Positions 48,767-58,885 of a stretch of DNA of 64,000 nucleotides are shown here, piece by piece. The notes under the pieces were generated by a model, which was given only the letters and a program-made list of their open reading frames with translations, was not told where the DNA came from and did no database searches. Source of the DNA: Mycosarcoma maydis (lineage: Eukaryota; Basidiomycota; Ustilaginomycetes; Ustilaginales). A program made the translations under genes and the position numbers. The stretch lies in NCBI RefSeq assembly GCF_000328475.2, contig NC_026480.1, positions 186,001 through 250,000 of the forward strand, in the 5' to 3' direction. Position 1 is the stretch's first letter; each line of letters opens with the position of its first letter.

Positions 48767-50977
48767 CTAAGCCCAGTCCCACTTGATCGAGACCATGCCC
48801 TCGGCCTCAGAGGCGATAGCCGTGAAGGCTCCGACAGACAGGTCGATCGACTGCTTGTTCTCGCAAGTGGGGCACTCATCGGCGACGGTAACGAGCACAC
48901 TCTTGCTGGGATCATCGGCGCGGTAGATCTTGATTTGCTTGCCACAGTTGGCACCGTTGGCGTACATCGAGGTCTGCAAGGCTGCCACCTTTGACGAGTC
49001 TGCGTTGACTTTGCCACATGCACCAGCATTGCCCCCCTGGTAGAAGAAGGTCGCAAAGCCACCGGTGATGGCGTTTGCGAGGCTGCTGGCTGACGATGAG
49101 GCGGAGGACGATGCAGATGACGAAGCAGCAGCAGAAGAAGCGGCCCTCGAGGCCGACGACGAAGAAGACGATGAAGCAGAAGACGTGGCAGAGGACGAGG
49201 AGGCTGCGGCATGGGAAGTGGATGTGGGAGCAGCAGAGCTCGAAGAAGCTGGGGTGGCGACTGCTTGCTGAGGCTCCTGCTGCTGGTTGCTGGCAGCCGA
49301 CGATCCGGACGAAGCTGATGAGGCAGCTGCTGCTGAAGCATTGGACGAAGAAGCGCTACCAGCGTCCTCATCACAGTCGTCGTCATCATCGGCGGCATTC
49401 ACAGATTCACCGTCATCGTCATCGCAGTCCTCGTCGTCATTGGCATCGTCTGTCTCGCCGTCATCACAGTCATCATCGTCATCACCGCTGTCGGACGAGC
49501 CGCCGTAGGACGACGAGCCAGAGCTCGCCGAGGAAGATGAAGCGCTGACAGGACCAGCACCGGCATTGGAAGCGCTGCCCGAGCTGTTGCTCGACACATC
49601 CGCACCCGAAGACGAGGCCGACTTGGAACCGCCGGTAGAACCCTTGTTTGAGCCCCCATTGGAGCCCGTGTTCGAGGCGGAGCTTGCACCAGACGAGTTG
49701 GAAGACGACACAACAGCCGAGTTAGACCCGGACGCGGCATTCGAGTTGGAAGATGAGCCGGACGTCGAGGTGGCCGTAACCTCCTCATCGTTCTCGTTCT
49801 CGTCCTCATCCTCGTCCTCGTCACCATCATCACAGTCCTCGTCGTCGTTTCCGTCAGCATTAGACGATGAGCTGCCGTTTGCATCAGCATCCGTGTCGAC
49901 CTCTGCAGCCGTTGCGGTAGAAGCATCGTCGCTTGAAGCGGTCGCAGCAGCAGCAGCGGCCGAGTTGGTGCTCGTGGCTGAGGCGCTGCCAGTGCGGGCG
50001 CTCGATGAGGTGGCAGAGTGAGTGCTAGAGGCGGTCGATGCGCTCGATGAGGTGGCAGAGTGAGTGCTAGAGGCGGTCGATGCGCTCGATGAGGTGGCAG
50101 AGTGAGTGCTAGAGGCGGTCGATGAGTTCGATGCGGTGGCAGAGTGAGTTCCCGAATGGGTACTGCTGGAAGAGCCGCTAGTTGCCTGAGCCTGTGCGCC
50201 GGCCTTGCTGTCGGTGCACGGAGTGCTTGAGGCAGCCAACGAGTTGGAGGCGGAGACCGAGGTTGTCGAGGTTGGGCTGGCTGAGGACGAGTCGGAGCCC
50301 GAGACTTTGCTGGACCCCTCGTTCTGCGAGTTCGAGCCGTTGGAGCTGGCGTCGCTCTGCGAGCCCGAACTAGCATTGGAGCTGGAGTGCGAGTCAGAGT
50401 GGGAGCTAGCTTGGGAGCTCGAGCTCGCATGGTCGCTTGACTCAGCACTGGACTGGGAGCTGGACTGGGCACTAGATTGAGCGCTGGACTGAGCACTAGA
50501 CTGAGCGCTGGACTGGGCACTGGACTGGGCACTGGCGTGGGAGCCGGAGTTGGAGTCCGAGTCGGATTCACTGTCGCTGTTGCTGCTGGACTGAGCGGAA
50601 GACTGGCTGCTGCTCTGACTGCCGGGGTCGCTGTCGGAAATGCTGCTAGATTTGGCGGACGAATTGGACTGGGAGGAGCTGCCATCATTGGAGGTGGAGC
50701 CACTGATAGAGCCTGAACCAGAGATGGACGCGGACGAGGAACCATCTCCGTTAGAAGCAGAAGCGGCCAGACTACCTGCGCCGGAAATGGAGAAGGAATC
50801 ATCACGTCGCACCTTGCGTTGCATGCGACGAGAGTGGGAGTGGAGGTTGTGGTACACGTTGCCGCCAGCAGCAGCGTGTCGGGAGTTAAGCTGATGAGCA
50901 CCAGCAGGCTGAACGCCGACAGAGGCGAGGGCGAAAACCGCGAGGGCCACACAGACGGTCTTAGCGATGGGGGCCAT
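48767..50977 (-). CDS. Secreted Ser-rich protein with C-terminal double-psi beta-barrel (expansin/RlpA-like)
   Basis: This 736-residue protein was probably secreted to the cell wall. ATG 50977 opens MAPIAKTVCVALAVFALASV, a signal peptide ending near PAGA (residue 27). A dibasic site (KVRRDD) could be cut by a Kex2-type protease. Residues about 55-630 are Ser/Ala-rich, with SSAQSSAQ and SSTHSATSS tandem units and several Asp-rich islands that include isolated Cys (DDDDDCDDGE; DDDDDCDEDAG), likely heavily O-glycosylated. The last 100 residues form a DPBB domain: GGFATFFYQGGNAGACGKVN, MYANGANCGKQIKIYRADD, SVLVTVADECPTCENKQSID and a final SIKWDWA. Fungal DPBB proteins include loosenin/expansin-like wall-loosening proteins. 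The antisense frame encodes only a Pro/Arg-rich shadow. Confidence 0.88.
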   Translation of the reverse strand: MAPIAKTVCVALAVFALASVGVQPAGAHQLNSRHAAAGGNVYHNLHSHSRRMQRKVRRDDSFSISGAGSLAASASNGDGSSSASISGSGSISGSTSNDGSSSQSNSSAKSSSISDSDPGSQSSSQSSAQSSSNSDSESDSDSNSGSHASAQSSAQSSAQSSAQSSAQSSAQSSSQSSAESSDHASSSSQASSHSDSHSSSNASSGSQSDASSNGSNSQNEGSSKVSGSDSSSASPTSTTSVSASNSLAASSTPCTDSKAGAQAQATSGSSSSTHSGTHSATASNSSTASSTHSATSSSASTASSTHSATSSSASTASSTHSATSSSARTGSASATSTNSAAAAAATASSDDASTATAAEVDTDADANGSSSSNADGNDDEDCDDGDEDEDEDENENDEEVTATSTSGSSSNSNAASGSNSAVVSSSNSSGASSASNTGSNGGSNKGSTGGSKSASSSGADVSSNSSGSASNAGAGPVSASSSSASSGSSSYGGSSDSGDDDDDCDDGETDDANDDEDCDDDDGESVNAADDDDDCDEDAGSASSSNASAAAASSASSGSSAASNQQQEPQQAVATPASSSSAAPTSTSHAAASSSSATSSASSSSSSSASRAASSAAASSSASSSASSSASSLANAITGGFATFFYQGGNAGACGKVNADSSKVAALQTSMYANGANCGKQIKIYRADDPSKSVLVTVADECPTCENKQSIDLSVGAFTAIASEAEGMVSIKWDWA
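49999..50124. repeat. 42-bp coding minisatellite, three units plus degenerate copy
   Basis: Three nearly identical 42-bp units (starting at 49999, 50041 and 50083) encode 14-residue STHSATSS-type repeats in the Ser-rich domain. A diverged fourth copy continues to about 50160. Confidence 0.9.
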
Positions 50978-51566
50978 GGTGAGAGATGCTAGGAGATCAG
51001 AGAAAGTGGTGAGGGTTGACAAGGGCAAATGCAGTGACAGGCGTGATGCAGGGAAGGAGAGAGCTGGAGGATATGGTTGGGTGAAGATGCCAGTTGGACA
51101 GAGACAGCTTATCAAAAGAACCTAGCCACGCTGGACAAAATGCAGAGAGACCGAAAATGCAAGAGATGTCGGGGACTTTGAACCAGATTGGGAAAGAGAC
51201 GGAAAGAGCAAGGAGATGGTGGTGGGGTCGTTGTAGAAGAATCTGTACGATCGATCAATCAAACAGACTTGGAGGAGAGGGACAAAGTATCGAAAGAAGA
51301 CCAGCAACTTTGGATACGATGAGGGCTGATGAGGCTCTATCAAGAAGAGAAGACGTGGAAGGGGGGATGGCTCGGTGGAGGGAACAAAGGATGGAGGAAG
51401 GGGAAAAGGAAGGATGCTTGGGCGGGAAAGAAGAAAGGAAAGGGTCAAGTAAAGGAAAGCGATGCAAACGGGGTGAATCAGAGCAAAGGGGGCCAAAGCA
51501 CCAGTCAGGCACGGCAGAGAAGGGCAGAGTCGCACTTCGATGCTAAGTTATCCGAGACCAGCGTGA

Positions 51567-51950
51567 CTAACGGCCAGAATGGAAGGCCACCAAAGCGACT
51601 ATGCAACGGAGCACAAGGTCGAACCTTCTGTGCACGGTGGTATCAGCAATATTCACAACAGCCGATGCAAGAGATGGACGAACGCGCGAGCACAGCCGCC
51701 AACGCAACGGCTTTGCTGTGCCTTTGTGATCTTGATGTCGACGGTCTGCATCAGCGCGACCACCTACGTATGCCAACCTAATCACGAATGTGACGTTACT
51801 GCGCAATCGACGAGAGGGGCATGCTGGGCGTTCTGCAAGGCAAGTCAAGTCACCGCATGGTGAGCGAGCACCAGTTGACTTTTCGAGCTCAAGTGAGACA
51901 ACGCCAGCTGTCAACAGCGAGACCGAGGCAAGAACACTAAAGAAAACCAT
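51567..51950 (-). CDS. Possible small secreted protein, 127 codons
   Basis: This is a low-confidence candidate. The ATG at 51950 opens MVFFSVLASVSLLTAGVVSL, which looks like a signal peptide. About 105 residues with four or five Cys follow (SPCGDLTCLAERPACPSRRL and later). Small Cys-containing secreted proteins are common in smuts. Against it, the frame contains a CGTGATT motif, which elsewhere in this window is strictly non-coding, and the C-terminal half has unremarkable Arg-rich composition. It lies upstream of the DPBB gene on the same strand, with no identified promoter. Confidence 0.2.
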   Translation of the reverse strand: MVFFSVLASVSLLTAGVVSLELEKSTGARSPCGDLTCLAERPACPSRRLRSNVTFVIRLAYVGGRADADRRHQDHKGTAKPLRWRLCSRVRPSLASAVVNIADTTVHRRFDLVLRCIVALVAFHSGR

Positions 51951-53342
51951 CCTTTTGACGCGACCTGCCAGTTTCTCTAGTAATTTAGCGGCGGCCGAAG
52001 TTTCGTTAGCGAGTGACGAGGGCGGATCAGAGCGGTGCGAGTGCTCGGCAAAGCGAGACGATTCGTGATTGCTTGGCAGGACTCACTATCATTACTTGAC
52101 ATCTGAAACGAAATCAGACGCGGCGGCGAATCACGAATCGTGAATGTACCTCGCTCTCAGCCGCCGAGATGTAGCTCAGCGCCTGATCCCACATGAGGAC
52201 GCATAAATACTCTGATGGTGTTTCTCAGTCTGCTTGGCTAGATATACCAGCAGATGGTCTACAGATGGACGAACATACAAGACGCGGTTGTTCGGCGAAG
52301 AAGACAAGCGTGCGTTAGGCGAGGCTGACATACAAAGGGCCGTAGGAATTGGTTGGCGGCGTGATCAACAGGGATTTATGAATGGAAGCGCATGGGCGAT
52401 GGCTGCCGATGGCATCGATGGTGCCAGCCCGAGAGTGATTGTAAAGAGAAAGCGAGACTCGGAGCGATCGAGAGAAAAGTAGACAACAGCACAGATTTCT
52501 GTTGTGTCACGCTTGTGCATTCAATCGTGAATCATGAATCACGAATGTTATGACTTGAATGCTCTGAAATCACACCTGACTGATCACCAGCAGCAAGGGA
52601 CTGATGCTCCGATGCAGCTGTTGCCGTGCTGATGCATTGTGCTTGATTTGCTGGCGGAGAGACTGACTGCTTTGCTCAACGTGTGTCTGGTTTGACAGCA
52701 AGGCATACAATACCGAAACATCACGCATGCGAAAATCTTATTGATAATTGTTAATAATAAAAAATCTGTGATTCATAAATTTTGATTTCATCGACGAGCC
52801 AAACACCAAAAGAAGCCAAGGAAAACATGAAAGGTGTGATCCGAAGCGATTCCACGCTCGGCGTTCTGTGAGCTCTCCATGCTCTGCAACGCTGCCACAA
52901 CCGTCTGCTTGACAGTATTCACGAGCCATAATCACGAATTGCCAGGTGCAGCCAAAGACTTGATCGAGCAACCACGAGTCGTGAATGGTCTCGAAGACTA
53001 GCCTTGAGCAGATCGACTCAACCTTTGTCGCTATTGCTTTTTTTTCTTGTTCTTCACCTGACAAGCTACGCTGAACATACTCTGCGAATCAAGCATCGCA
53101 GTGGTGCAAATACAAAGCGTCACCTTCAGTCTCACTTGAATCATATTGAGCGACCAAAGCCTGGAAAGACCAGTCGTTGGAGATCGAATCGGCCGATGTC
53201 AAATTTCTGAAAACTCCCGATGCTGACCTAGTCCAGCCGCAGTTTTTGTTTCGAGGCGAAATTTTCGAGAAAGAATTTTTTTGGGTGGTGCTCAGCTCTG
53301 GAAAGTAAAAAATTTGCAACTGTCAGACAACGGCACGAAAGA

Positions 53343-53932
53343 TATATAAACCTGCATTTTCCACGCCTCCCGGTTGTCTTCTCTCCAAGATCATAGTGAG
53401 TACCAATCACACCCCAACCCTTGCCCCTCCCCAATTGACCAGCTGCGCATGCGTCACAAAGTTCTCATCAACACGGAGCCTGCTCATCGCGCTGGTCTCT
53501 TTCCGATCGCTCTATTCACACGTCTCCAACACCTTCCGCCTTCCGCAATCTAACCTGGTTCGGTCCCACTGACTGACTCTTTTATCGCTACCTTGGTTAC
53601 CTATTACTTCTCGCTCGCAGCTTTACGGAATCACTTAATAAAGTCGATTTCCGATTCTACATGCTCAATTGCATGTCACCTTATTCAGTCTAGTAGATGA
53701 AAACCGAGCGTTTGCCGCCCTTTACGACAGTGAGGCTATATCAAGGGCCTTGTCATCGCTCTCACCTAGTGTGAGACGATGATTCTAGCCGCCCGCCGAG
53801 GACCTTAGCCCGAGGAGCAACATGGCTTGCGACCTTAATTGGGAGCTTGTTCCTGAGCTCCGAGGGAGGGTTGGCCGCTCGTTTCTGATAGACCCTGCTG
53901 CCTTGACCAGCTTGGTATTTGGTGCTTTTTTT
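53343..53932 (+). ncRNA. Possible structured or spliced non-coding transcript
   Basis: A TATATAAA box (53343-53350) precedes a potential intron (donor GTGAGT at 53396, acceptor CTCGCTCGCAG ending 53620). Three perfect-stem hairpins follow: 53659-53676 (6 bp), 53753-53782 (6+5 bp with a small internal loop) and 53842-53861 (6 bp). A run of seven T ends at 53932. No known RNA family (U-snRNA, U3, SRP, RNase P/MRP, tRNA, 5S) could be recognised. The span is therefore a hypothesis about a structured RNA, and its boundaries are guesses. Confidence 0.2.
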
Positions 53933-54043
53933 GGATGCGCTCTTTTGTTCTTTATTTACGATTTTAGTTGGTATCCGTTGATTGCAATCACGAATGATTT
54001 CCGACCTATCTCTTTTATCTGTGCCGCCCGTAAGCTGAGTTGA
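53822..54043 (+). CDS. Possible small membrane protein, 73 codons
   Basis: The ATG at 53822 begins MACDLNWELVPELRGRVGRS, and a single strongly hydrophobic segment follows (SLVFGAFFGCALLFFIYDF). No family is recognised. The frame overlaps a hairpin and an AATCACGAATG motif, both of which argue that it may be a chance frame. Confidence 0.15.
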   Translation: MACDLNWELVPELRGRVGRSFLIDPAALTSLVFGAFFGCALLFFIYDFSWYPLIAITNDFRPISFICAARKLS

Positions 54044-54621
54044 GCATTATCTGGTGACTGACAGCGAAGCGAATACATTCGTGATTTGTGATTTCGTCGG
54101 TGTGCGGCGATTTCTGTGTTGTTAGATCATGCTGATGTCGAATGACTCACTTCGCTCACGCTCACACTCACGCTCATGGCTCGTGGCTCTGTGCTTCTCT
54201 CTGTTTAGCGTTAGATCTGCTCAGCCGCATGATATTTACGATCGCCAGATCGCGAAAGGGCGTCCAGCGTCTTTTGCCCGATCGCTGTTAGGACACAACT
54301 GCCCTTTCCTTCATCTCCGGTATCGTGATCAAGCAGAAACTCAAACGAGGTCGTTATTGATCAACCGAAACAGAACAAGCTGTCCACATCATCCATGCTT
54401 GGAAGGTGCGAGCTGAGTCGACCAAAAGCTGCACGCGCGGATGATCCATAGCTTTGCTAGCATTCGCGATTGAACAGATCTTGGGACACTGAGCCAGGCG
54501 CGTTCCGCATGTGTTGCTCCAAGAAGAATTCGCTTTCAGACAAACACACACGCAACCACAACTCACGACTGTACACGCACCATTTCGCCAATTTCCTACC
54601 GCGCGTGTATGTATCGTGCAG

Positions 54622-54638
54622 CACACACACACACACAC
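54622..54638. repeat. CA dinucleotide run
   Basis: This is a perfect alternating CA stretch of 17 bp in non-coding DNA upstream of the MAPKK gene. Confidence 0.9.
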
Positions 54639-55277
54639 GAGCAAGCACGCACGCATGACCCCCTGCGAGAACCCTGTCTTTCGGCTGTGCTTTGTGCTTG
54701 TCTGGGCTGATTAACAGCGTGACGGTCTTTGCAGCCCGTTTGGGCAAAACACATTTGCAACACTCACACTCACACTGGTGACTGCATCAGTCTGAATCCC
54801 CTCCTTCCTCACCCAACACCATCTCCTCACCCTCTGCGATCTCTACTTGGCGGCTGCAACATATTCTCTCTCCATCTACATGCTGTTTGCTTTGTCCACT
54901 CCGCCGTAATTCAGAATCAGTCCGCTCTTGCATTCTTGCAGCATAAAGCATCAGCATCGCACAAGCATACGTCTCACAGCTCATCCGACACCTAAAGCGA
55001 TTTGTTGTCATTACACCCTCGAGCTCGCAATCCACCCCCCTCTCAGTACAAACCCGGCACGCTCACCCACATAATATTGTCAGACAATTCGCATCATCGC
55101 TCGCATCTACAACTTTATTATTCGTGCTTTCATCCGGCGTTTCGAATCCAGATCAAATTTGGTAGAAGCGCGCCTCGCTCGTTCAACAGCACAAGGTCTA
55201 GCTAGAGCACCGTGCTCAGGTCTCCCACATCTTGTCAGTTTCCTTTTCTCTACAGCCCTGTTTTGCAACGTTTCACG

Positions 55278-56585
55278 ATGCTTTCGTCCGGTGCGGGATC
55301 TTCCATACGCAAGAAGCGCAACTTCAAGGGGCTACAACTGGCCGAGTCACCTCTCGCCAGTCCCGTCGACGCTTCGGCTACAACACCATCACACAAACCA
55401 GGCGAAGGCTCCGCCGCCTCAAATGCATCCACCATCGGCAAATCCTCTGCAGTGACGCCGGGCGGCTCCCTTGCACTCCCGGTCAAGAATGGTCTGGATA
55501 CAGAACCCAACTCGGGAGCCAATTACCACAACAAGTTGACGCAGCAACTGGCCAACCTCGAACTGGGCGTCGAATACAAGCTTGACTTGAAGAACGAGGA
55601 CCTCAAGACGCTCTCGGAGCTCGGCGCCGGTAATGGCGGAACTGTCACCAAGGTGCTGCACGAGAAGAGCGGAACCGTGATGGCCAAAAAGGTGGTCTTC
55701 ATCGACGCCAAACCTAGCGTACGCAAGCAGATCCTACGAGAGCTTCAGATCCTGCACGAGTGCAATTCGCCCTACATTGTCTCGTTCTACGGCGCCTATC
55801 TCAACGAACCGCACATCTGCATGTGCATGGAGTTTATGCAGAAGGATTCGCTCGATGGCATCTACAAAAAGTACGGGCCAATCTCACCGGAAATTTGTGG
55901 CAAGATTGCCGTGGCAGTCTCGCACGGCCTCACCTACCTCTACGACGTGCATCGAATCATCCACCGTGACGTCAAGCCTAGCAACATTCTAGTCAACGGT
56001 GCCGGTCAAATCAAAATCTGTGACTTTGGCGTAAGCGGAGAGCTCATCAACAGCATTGCAGACACGTTTGTTGGTACAAGTACCTACATGTCGCCTGAGC
56101 GAATTCAGGGAGATCAGTACAGTGTCAAGTCGGATGTATGGAGCTTGGGCGTGTCGATCATCGAGCTGGCGCTGGGTCGCTTCCCTTTTGCAGAGAACGA
56201 AGAGGACGACGACTCGGACGCGGATAACAACTATACGAACGAAGATCTGGCGGGGACACTTTCACCGACCAAACCGGCACCAATGATTTCGCTCGGCCAA
56301 AACGAAAAACAGAGACGCAGAAAATCAAAACCGGCCGGCGTAAGCCTCGAGGGCTCGAGCCATCAGATGTCAATTCTCGACCTGCTGCAACACATTGTCA
56401 ACGAACCACCTCCCAAGCTGCCAGAGGGCAGATTTCCCAAGCACATGGAAGAGTTTGTCAACCTTTGTCTGCTCAAAGACCCGGCGAAACGGCCCACACC
56501 CAAGGACCTCACCAAGCACCAGTACGTGATCGATGCCGATGCCGCCAAGGTGGACTTGCAAGCATGGGCCGATGGGATGAAGTAA
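55278..56585 (+). CDS. fuz7: MAP kinase kinase, Fuz7/Ste7 class
   Basis: This dual-specificity kinase belongs to the pheromone/filamentation MAPK cascade. ATG 55278 gives 435 residues, the length I recall for Ustilago maydis Fuz7 (Ubc5). Near the N-terminus, IRKKRNFKGLQL (residues 10-21) fits a MAPK docking site (basic cluster plus L-x-L). The kinase domain begins near residue 105, with Gly loop ELGAGNGGTVTKV near 114 and VAIL-region lysine in VMAKKVVF. The catalytic loop is IIHRDVKPSNILVN near 228, and DFGVSGELINSIADTFVGTS near 249 carries the Ser/Thr positions a MAPKKK would phosphorylate. TYMSPERI follows. An acidic and Pro-rich insert (DDSDADNNYTNEDLAG) sits between the subdomains, as in other MAPKKs. 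In U. maydis this kinase is needed for mating and virulence (established knowledge). Confidence 0.93.
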   Translation: MLSSGAGSSIRKKRNFKGLQLAESPLASPVDASATTPSHKPGEGSAASNASTIGKSSAVTPGGSLALPVKNGLDTEPNSGANYHNKLTQQLANLELGVEYKLDLKNEDLKTLSELGAGNGGTVTKVLHEKSGTVMAKKVVFIDAKPSVRKQILRELQILHECNSPYIVSFYGAYLNEPHICMCMEFMQKDSLDGIYKKYGPISPEICGKIAVAVSHGLTYLYDVHRIIHRDVKPSNILVNGAGQIKICDFGVSGELINSIADTFVGTSTYMSPERIQGDQYSVKSDVWSLGVSIIELALGRFPFAENEEDDDSDADNNYTNEDLAGTLSPTKPAPMISLGQNEKQRRRKSKPAGVSLEGSSHQMSILDLLQHIVNEPPPKLPEGRFPKHMEEFVNLCLLKDPAKRPTPKDLTKHQYVIDADAAKVDLQAWADGMK

Positions 56586-57029
56586 CCGACTGAGAGATTA
56601 TGGTCATGTGTGCATAAACAGGTGCCCCATTGAATCTTAACATTATCTCAAGTGATCGTGTAGTCATGCGAGACATTATTAACAATGCGTCCGAACCTTT
56701 TGAGAGACAGTGAAAGAATCGTGAATCACGTCACAGAAGTGATTTGCATGCTGTACCGTAGAAGAACCGTCGTTCCACTCTAGGCATCGATCTGAGCGAC
56801 GCAAGACTGGCGGAAAGCTTGATCACTGGGCCGAGAGAGGCAACAGCCAGGTTGTTACCCATCGGCCAGTTCGGCAACAGTCCCGAGCTCTGAGCAACCA
56901 ATACGCAACAAATGTTTGGTAGCCGAGTCTGTGCGATGGCTGATACCGATCCCGTCACAGGAAAAACGATGCTGGATACGACGGAGTTAAGGGGAAAATC
57001 CGTAACCTCCACAGAAAACCGGAATTCCA

Positions 57030-57067
57030 AATCACAATCACGAATCGTGAATCACGAATCACGAATG
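57030..57067. repeat. AATCACG heptamer array with inverted unit
   Basis: AATCACAATCACGAATCGTG is followed by AATCACGAATCACGAATG, giving tandem heptamers and one inverted unit about 160-200 bp upstream of the GST start codon. Confidence 0.8.
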
Positions 57068-57138
57068 CACACGCATATGTGCGCGGATGTAAGCAACACC
57101 CAACGGGCGAATCCCGAACGTGTGGAATGCGTCTACTC

Positions 57139-57144
57139 TATAAA
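57139..57144 (+). promoter_or_regulatory. TATA box of the GST gene
   Basis: TATAAA lies 82-87 bp upstream of the GST ATG, at a distance consistent with a short leader. It is assigned from sequence and position only. Confidence 0.55.
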
Positions 57145-57225
57145 GACTCAGCGTTCTTTGACTTGACCATTTCCCTGGAAGGATCATCCCAGCACTGACG
57201 ACAGAAGCTCCTAGAAATCGTCACC

Positions 57226-58176
57226 ATGGTTGAACACAGCGTGGCCGTTCATGCAGGCAAAGATGGCAACTTTCGCCGTCAGGCCTCTGCCTTCCGCAAC
57301 ACTATCTCTAAGGACGGTCCACACCCACCCGAGAAAGGCCGCTACATTCTGTACTGTGCGCTGATTTGCCCGTGGGCTAGCCGCACTCTGCACACGCGAG
57401 CACTCAAGCAGCTTGAAGATATCATAGATGTGGCCATCGTGCACTACTCGCTGACGCCCAACGGCTGGTCATTCTCGGTGACAGACAGTGTCGAGACGGG
57501 CGACCCAGTGTATGGTTTCGAGAACACCAAACAGCTCTACCTGAAAGCCGACCCCAGCTACACAGCCAGGTACACGGTTCCGATTCTGTGGGACAAGAAG
57601 CTTGGCACAATTGTCAACAACGAATCGTCTGAAATCATTCGCATCCTCTACACTGCTTTTGACGATCTCTTGCCAGACGATAGCCCGGCCAAGGGCAAGA
57701 CGTACTACCCGACCGACAATGTTGAGGCCATCCAAAAGATTGACGAGCTCAATGAGTGGATCTACTCGGACATCAACAATGGTGTCTACAAGACTGGCTT
57801 TGCAACCGCGCAGGAGGTGTATGACAAGGAGGTCGACAACCTTTTCTTGGCGTTGGATCGATTGGAGAAGCTCTTGTCGGATGGGAGGGAGTACCTCGTG
57901 CCCGAGGTAGGACTGAGCGATGCGGACATCCGTCTCTACCCGACTTTGGCTCGGTTTGACACGGCGTATCACAATCTGTTCCGATGCAACGTGGGGATGA
58001 TCCGACATGACTATCCGCACATCCATCGATACCTACGCCGGCTCTACTGGAACGAGAAGGCGTTCAGGGATTACACCAACTTTGATCACATCAAAAAGGG
58101 ATACTCGAGTGTTGGAGGCAACAAGGGGATCGAGCCAAGAGGACCGTTGCCGCATATGCTCCCGCTGGATGCCTGA
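57226..58176 (+). CDS. Glutathione S-transferase, glutathionyl-hydroquinone reductase type (Xi/omega class, Ecm4/Gto-like)
   Basis: This cytosolic thiol transferase has 316 residues, no intron and an ATG at 57226 (MVEHSVAVHAGKDGNFRRQA). The catalytic motif is CALICPWASRTLHTRALKQL, with the nucleophilic Cys in CPWA. The glutathione-binding fold continues with YTVPILWDKKLGTIVNNESS, where the cis-Pro and the NNESSEI motif sit. The C-terminal all-helical domain has IDELNEWIYSDINNGVYKTG, the Tyr-bearing signature of the family, and VGLSDADIRLYPTLARFDTA. These enzymes reduce glutathionyl-hydroquinones and dehydroascorbate and help with redox and aromatic stress. Length is typical of fungal Ecm4-type proteins (about 320-370). 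Confidence 0.93.
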   Translation: MVEHSVAVHAGKDGNFRRQASAFRNTISKDGPHPPEKGRYILYCALICPWASRTLHTRALKQLEDIIDVAIVHYSLTPNGWSFSVTDSVETGDPVYGFENTKQLYLKADPSYTARYTVPILWDKKLGTIVNNESSEIIRILYTAFDDLLPDDSPAKGKTYYPTDNVEAIQKIDELNEWIYSDINNGVYKTGFATAQEVYDKEVDNLFLALDRLEKLLSDGREYLVPEVGLSDADIRLYPTLARFDTAYHNLFRCNVGMIRHDYPHIHRYLRRLYWNEKAFRDYTNFDHIKKGYSSVGGNKGIEPRGPLPHMLPLDA

Positions 58177-58396
58177 TCTGACAGGGCACGGTAAACAGCC
58201 ACTTTGTACTGCGCGACTGAGTGGCATTCAATTGTCAAGAAGAAGAGCTAGGAACATTGACTGAAAACATCGATTGGTGTGCATGTGCATGTGTATGTGC
58301 GTGTATGTGTGTCTATGTGTTCGATTTGCGATATGAAATCGGTGCCTAACGATCTGGCAGAAAACTGTTCTGCAGCAAGTCCACTGTGCACCGTCT

Positions 58397-58407
58397 GGGG
58401 GGGGGGG
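58397..58407. repeat. G11 homopolymer
   Basis: This run of eleven G is the longest G run in the window and lies 3' of the GST gene. Confidence 0.9.
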
Positions 58408-58843
58408 ATGGTTGCCCTCCTGCCCGCTACATCAAAATCAATTGAGAAAATAGTTCTGCTACATGTTGCAATCACGAATGCCTAACTGTTCAGAGCCAGG
58501 AGAAGATGGAAACAGAACACAAACGTGAATCGTGAATACCCAAGATCAAGGTCAAGGATTCACGACGGGCAACGTTCGCGGAAGAATTACCAAGCGGGCA
58601 TCTACTGTACTTGTATAAAATCACATAACATATACCATTCGTGATTCACGATTGTTATTAACGTTATTCTGGATTCACGCACGATTCACGATTCGTGATT
58701 CATGATCGTTTCCGCCGCGTGCAATGAACAAGCTTGAACCAGAGGTGAGACTCACGCCCGCATATTAGCCCTCTCCTACCTCGTAACGGACTGCATTGTG
58801 GCCATTTCCCACTCGTGACTGGTTGGTACGAGACGTGACACAC

Positions 58844-58885
58844 GACGCACAACGCACAACGCACAACGCACGGCGCACGGCGCAC
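58844..58885. repeat. Heptamer tandem repeat, six units
   Basis: Six consecutive 7-bp units read GACGCAC, AACGCAC (three times) and GGCGCAC (twice). The period equals that of the AATCACG arrays. Confidence 0.85.

Larger units (their letters stand above)
50978..55277. other. 4.3-kb gene-poor region
   Basis: This is the largest stretch without a confident gene. AATCACG-type motifs occur near 51780, 52064, 52128, 52525, 52932, 53987 and 54076. A CA run lies at 54622-54638. A TATA-bearing, hairpin-rich segment and two short candidate open frames are listed separately. The last 500 bp are C/T-rich and form the leader of the MAPKK gene. Confidence 0.5.
56586..57225. other. Intergenic region, MAPKK / GST
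   Basis: This 0.64-kb same-strand spacer contains AGAATCGTGAATCACG near 56717 and a compound motif array at 57030-57067. A TATA box lies near the GST start. Confidence 0.6.

Noticed and set aside
49399..50952. 517-codon Pro/Arg/Leu frame overlapping the DPBB gene
   Set aside because: Frame-shifted reading of Ser/Ala repeat codons on the same strand; no domain, no signal peptide.
53343..53932. Assignment of the hairpin region to U3, SRP, RNase P/MRP, telomerase RNA or tRNA
   Set aside because: Looked for box A/C/D, helix-8 GNAR and GGAGCA, P4 elements, TTAGGG template and B-box; none fit convincingly.
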